Below, one piece after another: positions 26,647 through 35,805 of a DNA stretch of 64,000 bases. The stretch is taken from contig JACKPR010000002.1 in the NCBI GenBank assembly GCA_024233395.1, forward strand, positions 1 through 64,000. Reading direction: 5' to 3'. Numbering within the stretch: the first letter of the stretch is position 1; each line of letters starts with the position of its first letter. The notes under the pieces are model-generated. The model saw only the letters and a list, made by a program, of their open reading frames with translations, was not told where the DNA came from and made no database searches. A program made the translations under genes and the position numbers. The stretch comes from Chlamydiales bacterium (GTDB lineage Bacteria > Chlamydiota > Chlamydiia > Chlamydiales > Simkaniaceae).

Positions 26647-27951
26647 ATGGAAGCGGTCAATCAATCGCCACAACCAACATCCACAAAACCATTACCAGAG
26701 GCTAAGCCCTCTTCAACAGCATTTATCAACCGAACAGCCCAAACCTTCTTTAGTAAAGTTGAAGAGAGGCGGTATGCAGAAGGAAAAAACTTCTTTTACT
26801 TCACTCCAACCCTTCTTCCTATATTCGGGATGCTTTATGGTGGAGCTCCTGAAGAAGTGAAAGGAGATCTTAAAGAGTTTCTCCATGATGATGGGAGTTG
26901 TGATGTCCATGAAGCCTTTGGAAATTGGCTTAAGAAAGAATACCAAAGCCCTGAATTTTTTATTGCTCCTATTGCCTGGATCATTGAAAAAGTTAGCTCA
27001 CTTGCAAGCTGGCTGCTTCCTCGCTATTTTCCACCGACTTTTTCTTGGAAAACAGAAACAGACACCGGAATCCTCATCGCTCATCGAGAAACAGCAACCA
27101 TTCCTGAAAAAACAAGAGCTGCTTTATCCCATTATTGTGAAGACCCTGTGACTTTTGCAACAAATGGAGAAGCAGCGAAAAAATCCAATGCATGGATCTC
27201 AGAAAGAACACAAGGAGCCATTCAAGATCTCGTTCCGTATGTGGATGAATCTAACCCTCTTCAACTCCTTCTCTTAGCAGCAGCAAGTTTCAAAAGCAAC
27301 TGGGTCTATCCCTTTGACGAGAGAAGCACCTTTAGAAGATGGTTCAATAATTCTGACGGTACCACTGCAGGCGTCCAAATGATGGAATTAGCAATCAATG
27401 ATCTTCGAATCGCTTATGATCATACTGACGATAAGCATTTAAGAATCCTTGAACTGCCGATGCATGGCGATCTCGCCATGTATGTCGTTATCGATGATAA
27501 CCAAGGTGCCGATGTAAAGGAGTATCTCGCTTCAGAAGCCTTCCTTGATGTTTTGAACCGGGTAGATGGAGAAGAGAGTCCTTTTAAAAAAACTCGTAGT
27601 TTAACAGTTCTTCTTCCAAAAATTGATCTAAAGGATCGGGTCGATATTTTATCAGAGCTTTCTGACGATCCACTGATCCAAAAAATTCAACAGGCGCGTT
27701 GGGATGGATCTCTTGTTGAAACGTCAGATTCAAGACCTTCAAAAATCACTCAGATGGTCTCCCAAACCAACCTCTCACTCGATGAAACAGGGGTTAAGAT
27801 TAAAGCTGCAACCTTTACTTTTTGTGGATTACTATCTTGTCCCCCTACTTTTTATGCAGTCACACCTTTTGGTCTTGTCCTTTTTGATAAAAAGACGAAG
27901 ACAATTTTAGGGATGGGACAGATGAATAATTTCTCTCAGGTAGAGAAGTAA
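26647..27951 (+). CDS. Serpin-family protein, copy 1
   Basis: The 434-residue protein matches the serpin fold along its length: FYFTPTLLPIFGMLYGGAP (helix A-D region), LLLAAASFKSNWVYPFD (strand 3A), LRILELPMHGDLAMYVVIDD (sheet B) and C-terminal PFGLVLFDKKTKTILGMGQ. The reactive-centre loop runs from about E380 to F408. By counting from the hinge Glu, P1-P1' would fall near L396-S397. The hinge reads GVKIKAAT where inhibitory serpins have small residues (GTEAAAAT), so inhibitory activity is uncertain. There is no signal peptide and the N-terminus is rich in Ser, Pro and Thr. A lineage-specific hydrophobic stretch lies at about 100-122. It follows the oxygenase by 1 nt. Confidence 0.9.
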   Translation: MEAVNQSPQPTSTKPLPEAKPSSTAFINRTAQTFFSKVEERRYAEGKNFFYFTPTLLPIFGMLYGGAPEEVKGDLKEFLHDDGSCDVHEAFGNWLKKEYQSPEFFIAPIAWIIEKVSSLASWLLPRYFPPTFSWKTETDTGILIAHRETATIPEKTRAALSHYCEDPVTFATNGEAAKKSNAWISERTQGAIQDLVPYVDESNPLQLLLLAAASFKSNWVYPFDERSTFRRWFNNSDGTTAGVQMMELAINDLRIAYDHTDDKHLRILELPMHGDLAMYVVIDDNQGADVKEYLASEAFLDVLNRVDGEESPFKKTRSLTVLLPKIDLKDRVDILSELSDDPLIQKIQQARWDGSLVETSDSRPSKITQMVSQTNLSLDETGVKIKAATFTFCGLLSCPPTFYAVTPFGLVLFDKKTKTILGMGQMNNFSQVEK

Positions 27952-27968
27952 ACAAAACAAAAGATTAT

Positions 27969-28013
27969 AACCGAACGGTTTTTACCGTTCATCTTGAGGG
28001 AGGAAATTTTTAA
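27969..28013 (+). pseudogene. Duplicated 3' fragment of the oxygenase gene
   Basis: These 45 nt translate as NRTVFTVHLEGGNF followed by a stop. This is the last 14 codons of the upstream oxygenase (NRTIFTVHLKGGNF) with two residue changes. It sits directly before serpin copy 2, just as the intact end sits before copy 1, and carries the same GGGAGGAAATTTTTAA ribosome binding site. It marks one end of the tandem duplication. Confidence 0.92.
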
Positions 28014-28014
28014 C

Positions 28015-29382
28015 ATGGAAGCGGTAAAGCAACCTTTAACCACACCTAAAGAACCATTGCCAACGGCTGAGCCCTCTGCAACAGGCTTTATCAACCGAAC
28101 AGCCCAAACCTTCTTTAGTAAAGTTGAAGAAAGACGATACGCAGCAGGGCAAAACTTCTTTTACTTCACTCCGACCCTTCTTCCTATATTCGGGATGCTT
28201 TATGGTGGAGCTCCTGAAGAAGTGAAAGGAGATCTTAAAGAGTTTCTGCATGATGATGGGAGTTGTGATGTCCATGAAGCCTTTGGAAATTGGCTTAAGG
28301 TCCCTCAAGAGGAAGAAACAGTAGAACAAAAACATGCTCGAGATTTTTTCTCTACTCCTATCCTTTGGGTCACGGAAAAAATCCGCTCTCTTGGAATGTG
28401 GCTCTTTCCAAAATACTTTCCACCACCTGCTCCAGTTATTCCTACATCTTGGAAAACAGAAACAGACACCGGAATCCTCATCGCTCATCGAGAAACAGCA
28501 AAGATTCCCGAAAAAACAAGAGCTGCTTTATCCCATTATTGTGAAGACCCTGTGACTTTTGCAACAAATGGAGAAGCGACCGAAAAATCCAATGCATGGA
28601 TCTCAGAAAGAACACAAGGAGCCATTCAAGATCTCGTTCCGTATGTGGACGAATCTAACCCTATTCATCTCCTTCTCTTAGCTGCCGCAAGTTTCAAAAG
28701 CAACTGGGTCTATCCCTTTGACGAGAGAAGCACCTTTCAAGGACGGTTCAATAATTCTGACGGTACCACTGCAGACGTCCAAATGATGGAATTAGCAATC
28801 AATGATCTTCGAATCGCTTATCATCGGATTGACGGCAAGTATTTAAGAATCCTTGAACTGCCGATGCATGGCGATCTCGCCATGTATGTCGTTATCGATG
28901 ATAACCAAGGTGCCGATGTAAAGAAGTATCTCGCTTCAGAAGCCTTCCTTGATGTTTTGAACCGGGTAGATGGAGAAGAGAGTCCTTTTAAAAAAACTCG
29001 TAGTTTAACAGTTCTTCTTCCAAAAATTGATCTAAAGGATCGGGTCGATATTTTATCAGAGCTTTCTGACGATCCACTGATCCAAAAAATTCAACAGGCG
29101 CGTTGGGATGGATCTCTTGTTGAAACGTCAGATTCAAGACCTTCAAAAATCACTCAGATGGTCTCCCAAACCAACCTCTCACTCGATGAAACAGGGGTTA
29201 AGATTAAAGCTGCAAGTTATACTTGTTGTGGGGCACAATCTTGTCCCCCTACTTTTTATGCAGACAAACCTTTTGGTCTTGTCCTTTTTGATAAAAAGAC
29301 GAAGACAATTTTAGGGATGGGGCAGATAAACAAGCTCTCAGATTCAAAATCTCCCCTTTTTAGGTTTTTCTTGAGCTCTTAG
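28015..29382 (+). CDS. Serpin-family protein, copy 2
   Basis: Paralogue of the preceding gene, 455 residues from the ATG at 28015. The open frame starts 21 nt earlier, but the duplicated ribosome binding site and the parallel with copy 1 fix this start. About 390 nt before the reactive-centre loop are nearly identical to copy 1. The two differ in the exposed segment after the N-terminal 100 residues (extra VPQEEETVEQKHARDFF), in the C-terminal tail, and in the loop itself: AASYTCCGAQSCPP here against AATFTFCGLLSCPP in copy 1. The hinge is the same non-canonical GVKIKAA. No signal peptide is seen. Target proteases are unknown. Confidence 0.9.
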   Translation: MEAVKQPLTTPKEPLPTAEPSATGFINRTAQTFFSKVEERRYAAGQNFFYFTPTLLPIFGMLYGGAPEEVKGDLKEFLHDDGSCDVHEAFGNWLKVPQEEETVEQKHARDFFSTPILWVTEKIRSLGMWLFPKYFPPPAPVIPTSWKTETDTGILIAHRETAKIPEKTRAALSHYCEDPVTFATNGEATEKSNAWISERTQGAIQDLVPYVDESNPIHLLLLAAASFKSNWVYPFDERSTFQGRFNNSDGTTADVQMMELAINDLRIAYHRIDGKYLRILELPMHGDLAMYVVIDDNQGADVKKYLASEAFLDVLNRVDGEESPFKKTRSLTVLLPKIDLKDRVDILSELSDDPLIQKIQQARWDGSLVETSDSRPSKITQMVSQTNLSLDETGVKIKAASYTCCGAQSCPPTFYADKPFGLVLFDKKTKTILGMGQINKLSDSKSPLFRFFLSS

Positions 29383-29485
29383 GTCAAAAAATTCCAGTTC
29401 TCAACACCTCCATAATTTGATTGACAATGAATTCTTCCTAAAGAGAAAATCTGTTTGCTTTCATTCGCAAACCTTGGAGTGAAAT

Positions 29486-30130
29486 ATGAAAAAGCACCTT
29501 CTTATTTTAAGTAGCTCTCTTCTCTTAACAGCATGCAATAATAATGACTCTTTTGCGACGCGGTGGGATGGATTAAAAGGACGTTTGTTTAAGTCCGAAA
29601 CTGAACAACAATTAGACAAAGTTTACATGGCTATTCGTGATGGGAATCTTGAAAAAGCTGAGCTAGAAATTAGCCAAATTTCAAGTCCTTTTACTCGTGC
29701 TACGGCTCTTGGACAACTCGCTCACTATGAAATTTTTGAGAAAAATGATTTAATCAGTGCAAAAAAAATAACTGAAAAACTTGAAGCGACGATTGATGGC
29801 ATTCCTTCTAAGGAAGATAAGCTTTTTGCTGAGATTCAACTTGCAGACTTGAAACACTTCATCGATAAAGCTGCTTCAAAAGAACTCTTAAAAAAGATCC
29901 AACCAGAAGTTTGGTCGATTGTGAATCCAGAAGAACGCTCTAGATTGCTCATTCGTTTAGTAGCCTTAGAATTGGAAACGCAAAGAGATATTGAAAAAGC
30001 TAAGAAAACAATTGAAGAGACACGTCAAACCATTGAATTCATCCAAAAAAGCCGCATCAAGGACATTCGAATGAAAGAACTTGATAATTTGCTTTATGTG
30101 AATAATCACATCCTCTGCCAGTCTCTCTAA
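29486..30130 (+). CDS. Predicted lipoprotein with TPR-like helices
   Basis: The N-terminus MKKHLLILSSSLLLTACNNN is a lipoprotein signal with lipobox LTAC, so Cys17 should be lipidated after cleavage. The mature part (about 198 residues) is helical, with repeats like GNLEKAELEISQI and DIEKAKKTIEETRQTIEF that recall degenerate TPR units. No family was recognised. GGAG lies before the ATG, and TTGACA at 29421 is a possible -35. The position between the serpins and copN suggests an envelope role tied to the secretion locus, but this is only context. Confidence 0.75.
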   Translation: MKKHLLILSSSLLLTACNNNDSFATRWDGLKGRLFKSETEQQLDKVYMAIRDGNLEKAELEISQISSPFTRATALGQLAHYEIFEKNDLISAKKITEKLEATIDGIPSKEDKLFAEIQLADLKHFIDKAASKELLKKIQPEVWSIVNPEERSRLLIRLVALELETQRDIEKAKKTIEETRQTIEFIQKSRIKDIRMKELDNLLYVNNHILCQSL

Positions 30131-30138
30131 TTCTTATG

Positions 30139-30165
30139 GATAGGAGAAAGATTCTTTCTCCTATC
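30139..30165 (+). terminator. 12-bp hairpin after the lipoprotein gene
   Basis: GATAGGAGAAAG and CTTTCTCCTATC form a perfect 12-bp stem with a 3-nt loop, starting 8 nt after the lipoprotein stop codon. It is followed by TACTGATTTC with no proper T-run, so it may act as an mRNA-stabilising hairpin or as a weak terminator. Confidence 0.6.
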
Positions 30166-30242
30166 TACTGATTTCAGAAAAAGTTCCACGCTAAAATCAT
30201 ACCTCTTTAAATATTGATCCTTCTTTGATATAAAGAGGGATT

Positions 30243-31442
30243 ATGGCCAATGATGAAGTACATAAAGTCTCTGGAGTATCGCAAGATGCTCGTATTCATG
30301 AAGCACAGAAAGCAGAAGCGAAACAAAAACTCGCCCGGATGGATGCACGCCAAGTTGGAAGTCAAGCCAATATGGAGGAAGCCAGCGAGTTGATGTCTTT
30401 TAATCCGTTGGCAATGAAAAGAAAGTTCGAAACGCTTAATAAAAAAGCGGAAAAATCTCCGGAAGGTCAAAAAACACAAAAATCGGAAGAAGAAAAAGCT
30501 GCGAATGCTGGAGAAAGCTCTGCTGTTGAAGAAATCGCAGAAGATTACTACCAAAGAAATCCTGAGCTTCAAAAGAAAACGCTGACCAATCTCCAAAAGG
30601 AGATGAAGCCCGATGATACTCATGAGCAAATCCTCGAAAAACTGCAAAAAACCTATACGGATAAAGCTCTCGCTGATGAAGCGATTGATTTCTTAATAGA
30701 AACTGCCGAGACGAAAGAAGAACTTAAGCAAAAGTATATTCAGGCTAAAGAAACCTTTAATGCTCAATATGGTCGCGAGATCCAAGCGGGAAGAAATATT
30801 GGAGTTCAAGCCCGAGCTTTTTCTGAAAAAGGGCTGGGCAGCCCTACGGCTCTTCGTGATCTTTACCGAGAAATTACTGGAAATCCTCGCACTCCCCACA
30901 AACTTTTTGAAGAGCTTGTTGAGAAGTTTAAATTCTCAGATATGAAAAATATTATCGATTTCATTCTCCATTCATTGGGAACCGATATGAAAGCAAAGGG
31001 ACCCTCGATATCTAAAGCAGAACTTCAGCGTCTTTTTGGAGAAGCGCGAACGATGCAAGCAATCCTTGGGGTCTTCCGCTTTTTCTTTGGTCGAATGAAT
31101 ATGATCAAAGGACAATTTGACCGGTTTGATCTTTCGATGCCTAGCCGCATCAATTTCGAAGTTTTAGCGCGTCTTTTAATGAAATTGATTGAAGAGCGCT
31201 ATCCCACTCCAGATAAAATCTTAAAACAAGCTTTTACTCTAGGGATTGCTGAAGAATTGGCAGCCCAAGTGATTATCTATACACAATACCGCGATGCCAT
31301 GCGACATCTTTCTCCAAAGCTCTTCAAGTCTGATAGACACCGCCAAGAAATACTGATGGCTCTTATGGAAACGCTCAGTGACTTAGAAGATGAGTTGAAT
31401 GAAGAGGAAGATGAAGATGAGGAAGACGAAGATGAGGAGTAA
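30243..31442 (+). CDS. copN: T3SS gatekeeper CopN/SctW
   Basis: YopN/TyeA/SctW-family gatekeeper that blocks effector export until host contact and may itself be secreted. At 399 residues it has a polar N-terminus rich in Ala, Gln and Glu, a HrpJ-type helical domain (about 90-300, IDFLIETAETKEELKQ and AREIQAG-like helices), a TyeA-like C-terminal region and a strongly acidic tail (about 382-399). The length is close to that of C. trachomatis CopN. AGAGGGATT precedes the ATG. The chaperone gene follows after 6 nt. Confidence 0.9.
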   Translation: MANDEVHKVSGVSQDARIHEAQKAEAKQKLARMDARQVGSQANMEEASELMSFNPLAMKRKFETLNKKAEKSPEGQKTQKSEEEKAANAGESSAVEEIAEDYYQRNPELQKKTLTNLQKEMKPDDTHEQILEKLQKTYTDKALADEAIDFLIETAETKEELKQKYIQAKETFNAQYGREIQAGRNIGVQARAFSEKGLGSPTALRDLYREITGNPRTPHKLFEELVEKFKFSDMKNIIDFILHSLGTDMKAKGPSISKAELQRLFGEARTMQAILGVFRFFFGRMNMIKGQFDRFDLSMPSRINFEVLARLLMKLIEERYPTPDKILKQAFTLGIAEELAAQVIIYTQYRDAMRHLSPKLFKSDRHRQEILMALMETLSDLEDELNEEEDEDEEDEDEE

Positions 31443-31448
31443 AATTTA

Positions 31449-31895
31449 ATGGATAAATTTCAACAACTCCTTTGGGACCTAGGCGAGCTCATCGAACTCC
31501 CCCTTCATGTGGATAAAAATCATGCTTGTAATCTTCTTCTAGATGAGAATCTCGAAGTTCAAATGCAAATGGATAAACATGGGGAAAACTTACTTGTCTG
31601 TGCATTTCTCGGCGATGTTCCTCCTGGACGATTCAGAGAAAATGTCTTAAAAGACGCTCTAAAAGTTAACGGACAATATCAACCTTTTGGCTCTTTAGCC
31701 TTTTATGAGAAGAAAAACATGTTGATTCTTCATCAATTTCTTCCTGCAGAAAAACTGAATGGGGAAAAACTCGCTCAACATCTCGAAGTCTTTATTGAAG
31801 AAGCCGAAGAATGGAGACGCGCCCTTGCAAGTGGATCTACAGCTCCGATCAAATACCATAGTGTTGAGTCGAAACCCCCACCCTTCATGAAATGA
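31449..31895 (+). CDS. CesT-family type III secretion chaperone (Scc1/SycE-like)
   Basis: Small acidic protein of 148 residues with the CesT/SycE pattern: an N-terminal helix (FQQLLWDLGELIEL), a strand with LLLDENLEVQMQMD, the GRFRENVLKDALKVNG helix and a C-terminal helix (LAQHLEVFIEEAEEW). It lies 6 nt after copN, where Chlamydia has scc1, half of the CopN chaperone pair. By position and pattern it should bind CopN. Confidence 0.85.
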   Translation: MDKFQQLLWDLGELIELPLHVDKNHACNLLLDENLEVQMQMDKHGENLLVCAFLGDVPPGRFRENVLKDALKVNGQYQPFGSLAFYEKKNMLILHQFLPAEKLNGEKLAQHLEVFIEEAEEWRRALASGSTAPIKYHSVESKPPPFMK

Positions 31896-31989
31896 TACCA
31901 TGTAAGTTTTGTTATTTAACCTGAACTCTGGGTTTATGTTATTTACATAGAGCTGATGATTAAGGAAAAAACTAGTAGCGTTCTAGGAG

Positions 31990-34900
31990 CTAATTCTCAT
32001 CAGTTGTTGGAAGATGTGTCCACCAAAGATCATCTTCAAAAATAAAGGATCCATAAGGGGAAAATGTTGGCGCACACCATTTTTCTTTCTCTTGTTCCCA
32101 ACAAACTTTGAAATGATAATTGGGAAAACGTTGAAAAGTGCGTTTTCTATTTAGAAGGGGAAGAAGATCTGAAAGTTCTACTAAATTTGCTGCAATATTT
32201 TCAAAAAAGATTCGGGAAGTTTTAAATGAGATTCCTGAAGGTTTCATAGGTGTGGGAGGAATAATAAAAGGATCCTTGTAATAAAATTTATAGTTTGCCC
32301 CTCCGTAAGTTCCGTCAGGATAATAAATCTTCCATTGTTCTGTTGCTGTATCCATATCAATGGGTCCTGGCATAAATATGACCCCATTAACCAAATCATC
32401 CACACTATTCTGTGATTGGCTTGCTGTATAAATACGGAGTTCTCCTCCAGAGGTCAAGACTCCTCCACTTTTTAACTCAAATACTCCTAGTCCTATCCCT
32501 GGAAAGGTTGGGAAAGCATTATCTACAACAAGGGTAAGAGGACCTGTATTCGAGGTAACACTCCCCCCGGCACCAATAATAATGTCGGTTGCAGCTCTTA
32601 ACAACATTTCTCCATTCCCTTGAGAATCTAGTACGCCTCCATTCTCCACAAGAATGTTACTAAATGTTGTAACGAAAATAGAACCACTTGTGTAGACTTG
32701 TCCATTATCTGTAACAGCCATCCCTTCAAGAGTTCCACCTCCTGCAGTTCCATTTAAAGTAATAGACCCGGTATTTGAATAGATCGAAGAGTTGACATCT
32801 TTGATATCAATTCCTCTGCTTGTTCCACTTGCCACTGGAGAACCCTTTCCTATGATCGTGATGTTTCCACTAGGAGAGTAGATTTGTCCAGAACCATTGA
32901 TTACAACACCAGAACTGCCCCCTCCTGTCCCTCCTCCGGTTCCCTCTAAAGAGATCTCGCCTGTACTAGAAGTAGCTATCGAATTGATCCCATTCACAAT
33001 CATGCCCAGATTATTTCCTGTTCCAATAAGAGATCCCTCTCCTTTCAAAGTCACTGTCCCATTCCCCCCTGTGGTTACAGCCGCTGAAGAAAATAGTCCA
33101 ATCCCTTGCCCACTTGTTCCTCCTCCAGTTCCTTGAAGAAGGATATTACCAGAACCAGAACGGACATCGGTTGTCGATCCACTCAAATAGACGCCTACAC
33201 CATTTCCTCCTGTTCCGTATAAGGTGACATCTCCAGAACCCGTTGACTGAACGACCCCATTAGAAAGCATCCGAATCCCATGATTATTACTTCCTCCACT
33301 TCCAGGACTATTTCCAGTTAAAGTGATATCCCCATTTGCAGACCGAACATAATTTCCTGAACCAGAAATATAAATCCCATCGTTGTCGCTTCCATTGGGT
33401 CCTCCCGTCCCATTTAAGATAATCGTTCCATTTCCTGTAGCAACAATTGTTCCTGAGCTGATGTTAATCCCTCTTCCATCATTATCAACAGTCCCTGTGA
33501 AAGAAAGGTTTCCTGCAGTAGTTACAGAAGAAGGCGCTCCTCCTAAAAAAAGAATCCCATCTCCATTCACGGTCGTCCCAATACACTCAATATCTCCCCC
33601 TGTTGAACGGACGATTCCTCCAGCATTGAAATAAATCCCGACTCCATTAGCACTATTTCCCGTAATTTTAATATTTCCCTGATCAGTGCTCACTTGTCCA
33701 GATGCTTGGATCAAGATTGTATTACCACTAACAAGTGATGTCCCAATAAGTTCAATGGTCCCATTTCCTCCTGTTGCTATGAGTCCACTTGCTTGCAATT
33801 GAATTCCTTGTCCTCCCGATGCATTCAATACAATCCCATGTATGCGAATGGATCCCGATGTGCTCTGGACTCTTCCAGAATATCCTATATTTACCCCATC
33901 CGCTTGATTTGCAGATGCTTTTCCAGTTCCCACAATATCAATATCTCCGCTATTCGAGATCACCTGCCCGCTAAAAGTGATTTGTACGCCTCGATCACTT
34001 CCAGTTGTTCCTCCTTGTCCTTCGATCGTGATTTTTCCCACATTTGTCTGCACTCTAGAACCTCTGAGTCGAAATCCTATATAATTTCCAACTGGAATCC
34101 CCAAAGCTTTTAATGTGATATCCCCTCCTGTAGTTGTTGAGGTAGAAGAAACAACAACCCCCGTTCCAAAATTTATAAGCCGCCTAGCTTCAACAGTGAA
34201 ATTTCCCGTTCCTGTGTTTGTTACATTGGCATTAAAGAGCACATCATTGGCTGCTAAGCAGGTTAAGCTGTTCGTGCTCCAAGAAAAGGGACTGCTAAAG
34301 GTAATATTTCCAGACGCTCCACCTCCTCCTGTGTATGAGGTCGTAATCGTCACATCTCCATTCGCCAACTCACTTAGGAGCGTTCCTGCTGCTAAATTAT
34401 TTAGGTTAGCGCTCGATGCTGTTGGAGAAATCACAACATTTGGAGGCGTTCCCGTTGTCGTAATATTGGTATCAACTCCCCCACTAATTGTAATATTCGC
34501 CTCAGGATCAAATAGGATCGTTCCATTTTTTCCTTGGGGAGCCCGACGGTCACTTTTTCCTTCATAGATCAGTCCTTTTTCTCCAGAGACTTCAATAAAC
34601 CCCCCATTCCCTCCTTCAGGGCCCCCTTTGACTTCTGTTTGTCCCTCCATAAAAGTGATCCCATCTGACCAATAGATCACCTTTCCGCCATCTCCCTCTT
34701 TTAAACTATTCGCCCTAACGAGAGCACCACGGTCTACTCTCACATTTTCTGCATTGAATATCTCTGGGTTCCTCCCTTGATAATCTCCCCCAATAAGAAT
34801 GGTTCCTCCTGTAGCTCCAGAAGCATCGATATCAGTCCATTGAGTGAGATGGACATTCTCTCCAAGGACTTGAACCTCTCCCCCTTCAACTGTTATCGTG

Positions 34901-35661
34901 CCGTCGACCATAGCTTCTCGTTTTTGAGCGATGAGATAAACCTTCCCCTTTTCTTCTTTTGTTCCAAAAGCTTCAATCGTTCCAGTATGGTGAATCGCTT
35001 TTTCATAAGGGTTAATGGTTTCAAGATCAGAGGTGAGAAGATTCACTTCATCTGGATCAAGATCAAGTCTTACAGAGACTTTTTTATTCCTATTGGGAGT
35101 TACAACCACTTCATAAGCTGAAACAAGGGAAACATTTTCTCCCTCAAGGTTACCATCATTATGAATCGTTTTGGCAAGGAGATAGATATCTCCTTGAGGA
35201 CAATGAATGGTTCCATGATTAATAATCTCCCCTTCTCCCGGAGAAGAAAAGAGATAATGCCCCTTAAGAAAATCTTCATTGGTGATATTGGCTGTGGAAG
35301 CTAGAAAGCCCGCTGTTTGAATATGAGCATGAGCCCCAATCACAATCCCATTAGGATTGATTAAAAAAATCTGACCATTAGAGGTTAGTTGGCCCAGCAA
35401 ATGGCTTGTCTGATTAGAATTCACGCGGTTGAGAACAACCGACTTACTATGGTCTTGAGTAAAGTGAACACTTTCTCCTTTCCCAATAGAAAAATCGCTC
35501 CAATGGAGAATAGCATGCGATGAGGTTTTAATATGAAGGTGCTTCTCATGATTCTGCGCAGCCGCTATACCACTTTGAATCTGAAGATCTTGAGGTAATC
35601 CGAATAGGGTTCCAGTGACAAAAAAACAACACAAAAAAAACCTTAAAATTGACACCAGCAT
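31990..35661 (-). CDS. Filamentous-haemagglutinin/TpsA-like exoprotein
   Basis: Large predicted surface or secreted beta-helix protein. From the ATG at 35661 (AAAGGGAAAAAC upstream) it has 1223 residues. It has a signal peptide (LVSILRFFLCCFFVTGTLFG) and a two-partner-secretion domain with the family motifs VLNRVNSNQTSHLLGQL and NGQIFLINPNGIVIGAHA. About 15 repeats of roughly 30 residues follow in the second half, of the form SxxGxIxLxGTGGxxGxxxxGIxIxxSGxV. A Cys-containing C-terminal part comes last. No TpsB transporter is in the window. It is inserted between the CopN chaperone and malQ, adjacent genes in Chlamydia. Confidence 0.88.
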   Translation of the reverse strand: MLVSILRFFLCCFFVTGTLFGLPQDLQIQSGIAAAQNHEKHLHIKTSSHAILHWSDFSIGKGESVHFTQDHSKSVVLNRVNSNQTSHLLGQLTSNGQIFLINPNGIVIGAHAHIQTAGFLASTANITNEDFLKGHYLFSSPGEGEIINHGTIHCPQGDIYLLAKTIHNDGNLEGENVSLVSAYEVVVTPNRNKKVSVRLDLDPDEVNLLTSDLETINPYEKAIHHTGTIEAFGTKEEKGKVYLIAQKREAMVDGTITVEGGEVQVLGENVHLTQWTDIDASGATGGTILIGGDYQGRNPEIFNAENVRVDRGALVRANSLKEGDGGKVIYWSDGITFMEGQTEVKGGPEGGNGGFIEVSGEKGLIYEGKSDRRAPQGKNGTILFDPEANITISGGVDTNITTTGTPPNVVISPTASSANLNNLAAGTLLSELANGDVTITTSYTGGGGASGNITFSSPFSWSTNSLTCLAANDVLFNANVTNTGTGNFTVEARRLINFGTGVVVSSTSTTTGGDITLKALGIPVGNYIGFRLRGSRVQTNVGKITIEGQGGTTGSDRGVQITFSGQVISNSGDIDIVGTGKASANQADGVNIGYSGRVQSTSGSIRIHGIVLNASGGQGIQLQASGLIATGGNGTIELIGTSLVSGNTILIQASGQVSTDQGNIKITGNSANGVGIYFNAGGIVRSTGGDIECIGTTVNGDGILFLGGAPSSVTTAGNLSFTGTVDNDGRGINISSGTIVATGNGTIILNGTGGPNGSDNDGIYISGSGNYVRSANGDITLTGNSPGSGGSNNHGIRMLSNGVVQSTGSGDVTLYGTGGNGVGVYLSGSTTDVRSGSGNILLQGTGGGTSGQGIGLFSSAAVTTGGNGTVTLKGEGSLIGTGNNLGMIVNGINSIATSSTGEISLEGTGGGTGGGSSGVVINGSGQIYSPSGNITIIGKGSPVASGTSRGIDIKDVNSSIYSNTGSITLNGTAGGGTLEGMAVTDNGQVYTSGSIFVTTFSNILVENGGVLDSQGNGEMLLRAATDIIIGAGGSVTSNTGPLTLVVDNAFPTFPGIGLGVFELKSGGVLTSGGELRIYTASQSQNSVDDLVNGVIFMPGPIDMDTATEQWKIYYPDGTYGGANYKFYYKDPFIIPPTPMKPSGISFKTSRIFFENIAANLVELSDLLPLLNRKRTFQRFPNYHFKVCWEQEKEKWCAPTFSPYGSFIFEDDLWWTHLPTTDEN

Positions 35662-35805
35662 GTTTTTCCCTTTATTTTGCACGTAAAACAAATAAGCTTT
35701 ACGATCAATAAATTATTTTCTTCTGTCATCAGGATAAAAAATGGGATGTGTTATACAGATGGTTACAAATCAAGGAGAACTGATAAATTTATTTCCTGGG
35801 GTAGT

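Noticed and set aside
33000..34100. Regularly spaced repeats that could suggest a CRISPR array
   Set aside because: They are degenerate coding repeats of about 30 codons within one protein, without identical repeat units or spacers.
32897..34567. Several plus-strand open frames inside the haemagglutinin-like gene
   Set aside because: They are antisense shadows of the low-complexity repeats; no ribosome binding site and no sensible protein composition.
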